IMG/VR virus record: IMGVR_UViG_3300009332_000013
Span: 1 to 31,902 of that record
Direction: 5' to 3' (one strand)
DNA: 31,902 nt
From: a virus
The notes under the pieces are model-generated. The model was not told where the DNA came from. It saw nothing but the letters and a program-made list of their open reading frames with translations, and searched no databases. Position numbers and translations under genes: made by a program. This document shows, piece after piece, positions 1-7,755 of this stretch (positions within the stretch are counted from its first letter, which is position 1; each line of letters opens with the position of its first letter).

Positions 1-2
1 GG

Positions 3-1472
3 CCAGGTCTTGTATGGAAAAGTGTTGGTGATTTGGGTGAAGAACTAAATCAATCTGCACTTGGAAATGAAGATTCTCAATTATTATTTTGGAGTAACCT
101 ATGGGGAACTGATATACAAACAGATGATTGGGAAAGTGGTGTTGGTACTAATATTGGTAAGTATCATCATATGTCAATGTGGCCAGATAATAGAGAAGAT
201 GGTAATGGTATGTCTGTATTAATTGCTCGTGGTATGATATGGAAACACCATCCAAGTAGTGTTAGTGGTCAATCAAATCCCGTAGAAAGATTTCCTTCAT
301 TAGAAGTTAATCAAGCAAGGTATTTAAGTGTAGTTGATTCTAAACCTAATAGTATATCAGAATTTAATATACCAAGTAGTGTTATAAAACCAGTAATTGA
401 TGAGGATGACCCACAAAGATTATTAATACCACAACCACCAAGTATTGTAAATGATAGAGACCCAATTAGAAATTATGCTATGTCTTCGTATGGACAATTA
501 CCAGGCGAAACTAATCCAAGGGATGAGGTTATTTATGAAAAGACATTAAAGACACCAAGAGAAAAGAATGATGAGTCTTTTACAACACCAGATGGTGATA
601 CAGTTAAAATGGAAAATGAGTTACAAAAGAGAACAGATGCTAAAGCTATAATGTATACTCTTGGTGAACCTGGTAAACCAGGTATGAAACCAGTATGGGA
701 TGATACTCTTGGATTGATAAAGAAAGGTCATACAAATAAATATGCAAATGAGTTGACCGATAATGTTAATATGACACCATACGGACAAGATTCAGAGTCA
801 GATTTTATTCCATTTAAATTTAAAGATTTAGTTAATAATAAATGGATTGTATTTAGAGCAACTCTTGAAGGTATAAGTGATGCTGTTACACCAAATTGGA
901 ATGAAACTCAATATATAGGTAGACCAGATAAAGTTTATACATATGGTGGTGCTGATAGAGCAATAGGATTCTCTTTTAAAGTATTTCCAAACACAAAACA
1001 AGAGATGATTCCATTGTGGGAAAAATTAAATTATTTAATGGGTCTTGGTTATCCGGCGTGGAAGACTGTAGGAGACCAAGGTGGTAGATTAATGACACCA
1101 CCATTTGTTGAATTGACAATAGGTAATCTTTATAAGAATACACCAGGTTTAATAGATAATATTAGTTTTACTATAGAAGATAGTGGTGGTTGGGATATAG
1201 ATTTACTTGCAAGTCAAATAGAAAAAGTACAATTACCAAAATTTGTAACAGTACAAATCGGATTTAAGTTTATTGGTAATTATGCGTTATCAATGACAGG
1301 TAAACATTTTGATTTAGATTGGTTGGATGGTACTAAACCATATGAAACATTTTTAAACGACCCATCTACTAATGAAGAAGGCAACGAAGTTGTTAGAATA
1401 GGTGGTGTTGAGACCGTAGTTAATGATTTAGTAGCTGTACAAGGCCCAACAGATATTAGAAGGTCATCATAA
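3..1472 (+). CDS. Baseplate tail-tube-cap-like protein (gp48-like), 5' truncated
   Basis: The reading frame is open to the left window edge with no stop, so this is a 3' fragment; the TTG at 33 is only an internal codon. About 490 residues are visible. The C-terminal third (codons near 800-1330) has the aromatic-rich beta pattern I associate with tail-tube or tube-initiator folds: a YTYGGADRAIGFSF stretch, then FPNTKQEMIPLWEKLNYL and a later TIEDSGGWDID stretch. This resembles T4-type gp48/gp54 baseplate tube-cap proteins, which cap the baseplate and nucleate tail-tube growth. The middle part is polar and proline-rich. It runs by TAATG overlap into a gp53-like gene, which supports a baseplate role. 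The exact T4 equivalent (gp48 or gp54) is inferred from memory of the family. Confidence 0.6.
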   Translation, partial: PGLVWKSVGDLGEELNQSALGNEDSQLLFWSNLWGTDIQTDDWESGVGTNIGKYHHMSMWPDNREDGNGMSVLIARGMIWKHHPSSVSGQSNPVERFPSLEVNQARYLSVVDSKPNSISEFNIPSSVIKPVIDEDDPQRLLIPQPPSIVNDRDPIRNYAMSSYGQLPGETNPRDEVIYEKTLKTPREKNDESFTTPDGDTVKMENELQKRTDAKAIMYTLGEPGKPGMKPVWDDTLGLIKKGHTNKYANELTDNVNMTPYGQDSESDFIPFKFKDLVNNKWIVFRATLEGISDAVTPNWNETQYIGRPDKVYTYGGADRAIGFSFKVFPNTKQEMIPLWEKLNYLMGLGYPAWKTVGDQGGRLMTPPFVELTIGNLYKNTPGLIDNISFTIEDSGGWDIDLLASQIEKVQLPKFVTVQIGFKFIGNYALSMTGKHFDLDWLDGTKPYETFLNDPSTNEEGNEVVRIGGVETVVNDLVAVQGPTDIRRSS

Positions 1473-1765
1473 TGAATAGATACGAATTTACAAAAATTAA
1501 AAAAGATAAAAATGGTAGACGTAGTTACAAAATAACAAGGTATCCAGAAATTAGAATACAAGATACTGATACTTTTCATTTCGCTAGAGACTTCGAGAGA
1601 TTTGATTGGTTAGCTTATAAATACTATAAAGATTCATCTTTATGGTGGGTAATTGCTAAAGCTAATGGTTATTCCCACGAATCAAGGCCAAAGATTGGTG
1701 AAAAGATTCGTATACCAAGAAATATAGCTAGTATATTAGACGATTTTAGAAAAATCAATAAATAA
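1472..1765 (+). CDS. 53: Baseplate wedge protein gp53-like, LysM-type domain
   Basis: A 97-residue protein. Residues about 35-85 form a LysM-like module: an FDWLAYKYY stretch, then LWWVIAKANG and IGEKIRIPRN. This is the usual order of a short helix, the L.WW.I...N signature and a final basic beta strand. T4 gp53 is a baseplate wedge component that helps join wedges around the hub; phage LysM proteins of the tail-protein-X type are similar. The protein is about half the length of T4 gp53 (196 aa), as is common in environmental T4-like phages. The start ATG overlaps the upstream stop (TAATG), implying translational coupling. The next gene is a large hub-like protein, which agrees with a baseplate cluster. 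Confidence 0.75.
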   Translation: MNRYEFTKIKKDKNGRRSYKITRYPEIRIQDTDTFHFARDFERFDWLAYKYYKDSSLWWVIAKANGYSHESRPKIGEKIRIPRNIASILDDFRKINK

Positions 1766-1773
1766 GGGTAAGT

Positions 1774-4700
1774 ATGTTAAACCTTTCGGAAATACATCCA
1801 GACGTTAGGAAAACACTACATAAAACAGAAAACGCTCTTGTAAGAGATGTTTCTGCGAATGTAGCACAAGGTAGTGTTGGTACTGCTATAAAGGATACTT
1901 ATGCTAAAGCACCTTGGGTGAGGATGTTTTCACCTATAAACTCTACACAACAATATGCTTATTATACTAAAAAAGACGCACCACCAGAAAATGCAGAACG
2001 ACATGGAAAATTATTACAAGTAGGTGATATTAAACTTGGTACAGATGGTAAAGGATATATGTTGGAAGACAATCCGCGTGGTGGTATGGATGGTGTTTGT
2101 ATAGTAGGTGGTGAGTTGGTAAAAGACACTATTGATTCACCAGAAGATGCTTTAAAACTTAGAACATTAAATGGGTTTTCAGAAATGTACGATAGAGTAT
2201 TGTGGGATAAACAAGCATCTAACGAGTTAACATATGATACTGGTGGTAAAGTTAGAATAAATGAAGATAGATTTAGACCATTACCAGGCATAACATCTGT
2301 TAGTGTTGAATTTGCTGGTGGTACAAAAGCTATACGAAATGCAACAATAAATTGGGTTTGTCATTCTTATTCTGATGTAGCAAGATTACAACCACATTTC
2401 TTAGGTCATGGTAAACCAATTATGTTGGAGTGGGGTTGGAGTTCTATAGAAGATTTTAATGCTATACAATTTTTTAGTAAAGATGAAATTCAAAGTGGTG
2501 AAGCTTATAATACAATTCAATCAAGAATATGGGCTAATAAAGGTAAATATGATGCCATGGCAGGTCTTGTCAAAAACTTTGAATGGAAAACTCGTGATGA
2601 TGGTGGTTTTGATTGTACAACAGAAGTAACTTCCTTGGGTGTAAATACTTTAGGACAACAAACAAAAAGTGAAGTAGCTCCATCCACAGACCCAGAAGAA
2701 AAAACTACTGAAGAAAAAGAAAAAGAGGGTGGAAGTACAATTGGTGGATATACACCAACATTAGAAGAATTTGTAGAACAATTAGATGATGAGATTGTTG
2801 GGTTATGTATGGAACCTGGTGTAATTTTTGGTAATGCTTGGAAAAGTGTAAGACCAATTACAGACCAACCACCTGGAATAATGAAAACCATATTAACCGA
2901 TGGAATCAATAGAACAGTGGGGCCTTATGTATCTTGGGGTTGGATGGAAGATAATATTATAAGTAAATTTTTAGGTAAGGTAAATACTGATGGTAGGTTA
3001 TTTTCTACATTTAGAAGTGTTATACCAGTAATGGAAAATGGTAAACCAAAAGAAATTGGTGATGAAGGTGGAGAAGAGTCTTGGAGATGGGAATCGGTGA
3101 GAATTTGTAATCATGAAGGTTTACTTACTTCTAATCCAGATAGATTTATATTTAAAGGACAATGGGTTACAGCAAATAATATTGATATAAGTAAAGATTA
3201 TGATACAGAAAAAATAACTCAAATGGTTAAGGATTTTGAAGATGCAGGTGATGGTAAAAGTTTTGATAATTTTGCTTGTCCAGATAATCCAGAAGAAGGA
3301 TTTTTAAGAAATGTTATAATACACTGGGAAGAAATAAAAGAATCCTTTATAGGTGTAACTTCTATAGAAAGTGGTATGCAAAATTTATTTAATAGAATGA
3401 ATGAAGATTATGGTATTTGGAAACTAAAAGTTACTGATGCAACATTACCATCAACAAAACATGGTGCTGGTAGAGTTATGGTGATTGATGAAAACCATAG
3501 TGAAAATACGGTAGAAAATTTATTAGAGACTACAACGGGCGTGAGTAAATTAGTTGATGGAAAAGTAGAAGGTAAGTTGTTTGTATTCAATGTAATGAAT
3601 GAAAAGAGTATTGTAAAGGGCCATTCATTAACAGCTAAACTACCAAGTTCAATGCAAACTGCGGCTATGTTTGGAGCGAATAATAAAGGAAATGCTCCAG
3701 CTGTTGCTGGTAATCCATCGTCTATTAGGTATGGTAAAGCTGTAGGTAAACATCCAGACCAATCTATTGGTGATATGAAGATGGCGTGGCAATATGGTTC
3801 ATTTGGTTATAATGGAGACCGAGATAGTATTGACAATATCATATCTGATGCAAATTCACCACTAAGTGTTAATGGTGGGCCACCATTATTAATAACAGCT
3901 AAAGCTAATGCAGAAAGTACGGATGTTACTACTGATGATAATGCTAATAAAGCTAGAGATGAGGCATTAGAAGAAGAAAAAAACAAACTTGCACAAGAGA
4001 AAGAATTTCAAACCAATATTGATAAAATTAAAAATAATGAAACAATATCAACCTCCAAACATGATGATAAAAAAATGTATAATGATAAAGGATACTTAAA
4101 AGACGAAGGCGAATATAAGTGGAAAAGTATAATGAGAAAGATGATAACAACTGGTCCAACTGGTGTTTATAATGTTAGACCATTACTTATTCCATTGGAG
4201 ATAGAAATACAAGTTACTGGAATAGGTGGTATAGTTCCTGGTAATGCGTTTACTACAAGTTATTTACCACCAGAATATGATGGTTGGGTTGCATTTCAAG
4301 CTACAGATATATCACATTCCATAGGAACTGATGGTTGGACTACAACTATTAGAGGACTTATGAGAATGGCAGAACATGGGCCTACGGTGATAAAAGGTGA
4401 TGAGATTACTATTGTAAAAAAAGAAGGACATGCTAAAATTGCACAAAATGTTAATCTTGATGAAACTGGTACAGTTGACCCACCAACAACTGATGAAGTT
4501 ACTGAAGCGGAACATAGAGAACTTGAAACAGAAGAAGCTGCAGAATCTTTTGATAACAATAATCAAGTACCACGACCTAAGATTCCAATACCATCAGAAG
4601 AAGAAGATATATTAGATGATTTACCAATAGATGAAGATTGGATGGATGAAGAATTAAAAGTTGATGAAAGATTAGCACGTGGTGATATAAAACCAACAGA

Positions 4701-5100
4701 ACCACCACCAGTAAGACCTAAAATTGAAATACCAAGTGCAGATGAAGATATAGAGGGGGATGTTGATGAGGGTGATACCAGCTTTGATGAGTTTGAAGAT
4801 TTTTCAGATTTACCAGAACCACCACCACCAGCTGTTGAAGACCCATCTATACCACCAACTTATGATAGTTGGAGAATCGATGCGGTAAAAGAGGGTGAAT
4901 ATACTACGGAGATGTGGACAGTAACATATGAAGCCGTTCAATATAAAACATTTACGGATGGGAGTGTTAGAGAAACAAATAGAGGTCAAGCGTCAATCAA
5001 AAAGAAAGACCGAGAATCTGCTGACCGAACTGCAGACCAAGCCGCTCTTGGAACTGTAGGACATTGGCGTTGGACTACAACAGGTAAATCTAAGATATAA
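1774..5100 (+). CDS. Large baseplate hub-like structural protein with acidic proline-rich tail
   Basis: This 1108-residue protein starts at an ATG behind AAGGGTAAGT. Residues about 165-300 (TSVSVEFAGG, HFLGHGKPIMLEWGW, YDAMAGLVKNFEW) and about 785-870 (VTGIGGIVPGN, FQATDISHSIG, GWTTTIRGLMRM) look like hub-type beta domains; strands of the GW.T.IRG type occur in phage gp27/gpD-like hub proteins. Residues about 290-315 and 710-760 are charged, low-complexity linkers. Residues about 890-1040 are very acidic and proline-rich and carry a repeated RPKIxIPSxxEDI motif (near 934 and 981). A basic, tryptophan-containing C-terminal domain of about 70 residues follows. No lysozyme motif of the T4 gp5 type is evident. 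The hub assignment comes from position after gp53 and these strand patterns, so it is moderate. Confidence 0.5.
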   Translation: MLNLSEIHPDVRKTLHKTENALVRDVSANVAQGSVGTAIKDTYAKAPWVRMFSPINSTQQYAYYTKKDAPPENAERHGKLLQVGDIKLGTDGKGYMLEDNPRGGMDGVCIVGGELVKDTIDSPEDALKLRTLNGFSEMYDRVLWDKQASNELTYDTGGKVRINEDRFRPLPGITSVSVEFAGGTKAIRNATINWVCHSYSDVARLQPHFLGHGKPIMLEWGWSSIEDFNAIQFFSKDEIQSGEAYNTIQSRIWANKGKYDAMAGLVKNFEWKTRDDGGFDCTTEVTSLGVNTLGQQTKSEVAPSTDPEEKTTEEKEKEGGSTIGGYTPTLEEFVEQLDDEIVGLCMEPGVIFGNAWKSVRPITDQPPGIMKTILTDGINRTVGPYVSWGWMEDNIISKFLGKVNTDGRLFSTFRSVIPVMENGKPKEIGDEGGEESWRWESVRICNHEGLLTSNPDRFIFKGQWVTANNIDISKDYDTEKITQMVKDFEDAGDGKSFDNFACPDNPEEGFLRNVIIHWEEIKESFIGVTSIESGMQNLFNRMNEDYGIWKLKVTDATLPSTKHGAGRVMVIDENHSENTVENLLETTTGVSKLVDGKVEGKLFVFNVMNEKSIVKGHSLTAKLPSSMQTAAMFGANNKGNAPAVAGNPSSIRYGKAVGKHPDQSIGDMKMAWQYGSFGYNGDRDSIDNIISDANSPLSVNGGPPLLITAKANAESTDVTTDDNANKARDEALEEEKNKLAQEKEFQTNIDKIKNNETISTSKHDDKKMYNDKGYLKDEGEYKWKSIMRKMITTGPTGVYNVRPLLIPLEIEIQVTGIGGIVPGNAFTTSYLPPEYDGWVAFQATDISHSIGTDGWTTTIRGLMRMAEHGPTVIKGDEITIVKKEGHAKIAQNVNLDETGTVDPPTTDEVTEAEHRELETEEAAESFDNNNQVPRPKIPIPSEEEDILDDLPIDEDWMDEELKVDERLARGDIKPTEPPPVRPKIEIPSADEDIEGDVDEGDTSFDEFEDFSDLPEPPPPAVEDPSIPPTYDSWRIDAVKEGEYTTEMWTVTYEAVQYKTFTDGSVRETNRGQASIKKKDRESADRTADQAALGTVGHWRWTTTGKSKI

Positions 5101-5105
5101 TAATT

Positions 5106-5732
5106 ATGCCTAAATCAACTGGATTATTAAAAAAATTAAATAGAACTGCTAATAGAATAGAAACTATGGCAGGTAAGACTGGTGTAAATGCATTTAAATA
5201 TATTGATAAAGCGTGGGTTAGTCCAAATATACCATATCACATATATTATATGCCTGATGGAAGAGAGATTTATGCAACTGAAATGGAATTTAATGAATTT
5301 AAATCTGAAGTGATTGTGAGACACAAAGGTGAAACAGACTACAAAAGATATCAGAAAACTTTACAAAAGAGTGATAGATATGTTCCAGTTAGTCATAAAC
5401 CAAGTGCTAAAAAATCTGATATTAAGAAAGGTTTTATGGAACGTTGTTTTGTAAAACCAGCTTCTACTGAAAATGCGTTAGTTACTGAAGTTGACCCTGT
5501 AGGATTTAAGGGTATACCAGACACATATAAGAAAATTAAAATTAGATGGCAAATAAAAGGTAAACGTGATGATGTTTCTTCTAAAAATATAAATCAAATA
5601 CAAAAAGCTGATAGAATAGTACCAGGTGTTTCTGAGTTACCTATATCAGCGTTGGATGAATATAGAATTTCAACAAAAGAAGAAAAAAAGTATCTTTTAG
5701 AAAAAAAGCTTGAACGTATGAACAAATACTAA
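5106..5732 (+). CDS. Unknown protein, probable virion or baseplate accessory
   Basis: A 208-residue basic protein with no family that I recognise. The N-terminal 35 residues are a lysine- and arginine-rich amphipathic segment. A compact central region (about 45-90) begins with aromatic residues (YHIYYMPDGREIY). The C-terminus is a charged helix (KEEKKYLLEKKLERMNKY). There is no signal peptide or membrane segment. It starts 5 nt after the hub-like gene and shares its AT-rich codon use, so it is probably co-expressed with it. A structural or assembly role is inferred only from position. The Shine-Dalgarno is weak, which fits translational coupling to the upstream gene. Confidence 0.6.
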   Translation: MPKSTGLLKKLNRTANRIETMAGKTGVNAFKYIDKAWVSPNIPYHIYYMPDGREIYATEMEFNEFKSEVIVRHKGETDYKRYQKTLQKSDRYVPVSHKPSAKKSDIKKGFMERCFVKPASTENALVTEVDPVGFKGIPDTYKKIKIRWQIKGKRDDVSSKNINQIQKADRIVPGVSELPISALDEYRISTKEEKKYLLEKKLERMNKY

Positions 5733-5761
5733 ACTATTTATTTCTAAATAAAGGTTATATT

Positions 5762-6463
5762 ATGTTAAAGTCAAAAGTCTTAGATAAAGGTTTTATTGAG
5801 GTTGTAGATTCACTTGGCACAGACTTAACAGTAGTTAATTCTGCTCGTGTATCATTCGGTAAGAGAAAAGAGAAATTCGATAAGTCAGATGAACGATTGG
5901 TTCGTTATCTTGCTAAACACAAACACTACTCACCATTTAGACATTTACAAGTTCAGTTCCATATAAAGGCACCTGAGTTTGTAATGAGACAAGCATATAA
6001 GCATGTAGTTGGTATTGAAACTACATCTAATAGTTCAACAAAAGACCACGCTTGGAATGAGATTAGTGGTAGATATGTTCCAGTTGAAGATTTTTATATG
6101 CCTGAAGTATGGAGAAAACAATCTCAAGATAACAAACAAGCATCAGAAGGGGAATTGGACTATGACGGACAAGAAACTGCAAGTTCATTATATAGAACAG
6201 GTATAAATGAAACAAAAAGAATTTACGAAGAACTTGTTAATCTTGGAGTTGCTAAAGAACAAGCAAGAATCATATTACCATTGAACCAATACACAGAAGT
6301 TTATTGGACAGCGTCATTTCAAGCTGTTATGAATTTTATTGAACTAAGAAATGAAAAAACTGCACAGATAGAAATACAAGAGTACGCTAAGGTATTGTTA
6401 AATCAGATGAAAGAAGTATTTCCAAAAACAACTAAATTGTGGTGTGAGGCACATAATTGGTAA
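5762..6463 (+). CDS. thyX: Flavin-dependent thymidylate synthase ThyX
   Basis: This 233-residue protein is the size of ThyX (usually 200-260). ThyX makes dTMP from dUMP using methylene-tetrahydrofolate, FAD and NADPH. Visible hallmarks are KHYSPFRH (54-61, the S-PFRH element), FVMRQ (73-77) and NEISGRYVP (99-107), corresponding to the NE.SGRY part of the ThyX signature. The classical RHRX7S motif is changed: KH at 80-81 stands where RHR is expected and about 19 residues intervene before Ser102. It is preceded by an AAAGGTTAT leader and a TTTATT/AATAAA inverted repeat. Its stop overlaps a TTG-started polymerase-like gene. Together with the RNR and glutaredoxin encoded further on it would supply nucleotides for phage DNA synthesis. 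Confidence 0.9.
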   Translation: MLKSKVLDKGFIEVVDSLGTDLTVVNSARVSFGKRKEKFDKSDERLVRYLAKHKHYSPFRHLQVQFHIKAPEFVMRQAYKHVVGIETTSNSSTKDHAWNEISGRYVPVEDFYMPEVWRKQSQDNKQASEGELDYDGQETASSLYRTGINETKRIYEELVNLGVAKEQARIILPLNQYTEVYWTASFQAVMNFIELRNEKTAQIEIQEYAKVLLNQMKEVFPKTTKLWCEAHNW

Positions 6464-7755
6464 TAGTAGAATCCACAAGGGAGTGGGAAAAATTTATAAC
6501 AAAGTTTAAGATGGAAGATTCGGTTGTATTACCGATACAATGTGATGATAAACTACACCCATCTGAATCAAAATTATGTTTGTTATATATTAGGTTATTA
6601 AATGATAATACAGATGAATATGTATTACCATTTAGACATTCTGATGCTCTAAATTTAAATTTGAAGTATATAAAGAAGACTAATACTTCAAAAAATATTT
6701 ATACCTACGATAAGAAAAAATTATTACATCTTGTTGAGTGGGAAAATGTATTTGATTTACAAATGATGCATTATTTACGTAAAAATGAACCACTTTTAAT
6801 TGAGGATGTAACCACCAATTCACACAATCATTTCAATACATACTATCGTAACTTTGATAATGTTAATTCTATTATACCAATACTAAAACACGTTGAGTGG
6901 TGTAGAGAAGTTATTGATAGAATAAAAGTATCTGCTCTTGGTAAACAACCATCTTGTTATGAGACTTATAATTTTGATGTATTAGAAAGTTTACAATATA
7001 TAGAACAACATGGTTTAATGACTAAAGAGGGATTAGTTTATTCAGAGTATAATCCATATACAACAACTGGAAGACCATCTAATAGATTTGGTGGTACTAA
7101 TTTTGCAGCGTTAAATAAAACTGATGGTAGTAGAGAAAAATATATTAGTAGATTTGATGATGGTATGTTGGTTGAGATGGATTATGACGCATATCATTTA
7201 AGGTTGATTGGTGATGTAGTTGATTATAAATTTCCTAATGGTTCAGTACATAAACACATGGCAAAGTTTTATGGGTGTGATTATGAAGAAAGTAAAAAAC
7301 TATCATTTCAATATTTGTATGGTCATATTCCAATAGAAGTTGTTCAGATTAATCCATTTTTTGGTAAAGTTCATGATTATATAGAAAAGACTTGGAAGAC
7401 CTATAAAGATGAAGCTTTTATAACAAGTGATATTTATAATAAGAGAATATATAGAGATAATCTATCCGAAATGAATAAGAATAAAGTATTTAATTACCTT
7501 ATTCAGTTGATGGAGACAGAGAACAATATGAAAGTTCTTGCGGAACTGATTCCAAAGATTGAAGATTATGAAAGCAAGTTAGTTCTTTATAGTTATGATT
7601 CATTTCTATTTGACTTTAAAATTAGTGACGGGTTGGGGTTTATTGGTATGGTAAAGGACATTTTAGAACAAGGTGGTATGTACCCAGTGAAAATCGCAAA
7701 GGGGCAAAACTATCATAAAATGGAAAATATAACGGACAAATTTAATGAAAATTAA
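6457..7755 (+). CDS. Compact divergent family A DNA polymerase-like protein
   Basis: 432 residues; the TTG start at 6457 has GAGG seven bases upstream. Residues about 200-420 follow PolA palm and fingers order: TTTGRPSNR (202-210; PolA T.TGR), motif A MDYDAYHLR (241-249, catalytic Asp242), motif B SKKLSFQYLYG (279-289, keeping the Lys, Phe, Tyr-Gly positions of E. coli Lys758, Phe762, Tyr766-Gly767), and motif C YSYDSFLFD (378-386, Asp381). His881 and Glu883 of Pol I are replaced by Tyr and Ser, and Glu710 by His247. Residues 1-110 look like a 3'-5' exonuclease fold with the DxE pair lost (Pro25, Gln27 by my alignment). It lies between thyX and a large unknown gene. The phage also encodes gp43, so a specialised or repair role is possible. 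A non-catalytic descendant is the alternative. Confidence 0.7.
   Translation: MVIVESTREWEKFITKFKMEDSVVLPIQCDDKLHPSESKLCLLYIRLLNDNTDEYVLPFRHSDALNLNLKYIKKTNTSKNIYTYDKKKLLHLVEWENVFDLQMMHYLRKNEPLLIEDVTTNSHNHFNTYYRNFDNVNSIIPILKHVEWCREVIDRIKVSALGKQPSCYETYNFDVLESLQYIEQHGLMTKEGLVYSEYNPYTTTGRPSNRFGGTNFAALNKTDGSREKYISRFDDGMLVEMDYDAYHLRLIGDVVDYKFPNGSVHKHMAKFYGCDYEESKKLSFQYLYGHIPIEVVQINPFFGKVHDYIEKTWKTYKDEAFITSDIYNKRIYRDNLSEMNKNKVFNYLIQLMETENNMKVLAELIPKIEDYESKLVLYSYDSFLFDFKISDGLGFIGMVKDILEQGGMYPVKIAKGQNYHKMENITDKFNEN

Noticed and set aside
1280-1579. Minus-strand ORFs across the window (for example 1280-1579, 2517-2909, 9732-10064)
   Set aside because: All lie antisense to well-supported + strand genes, show low-complexity Ser/Phe/Leu composition typical of antisense AT-rich frames, and lack ribosome-binding sites and recognisable domains.
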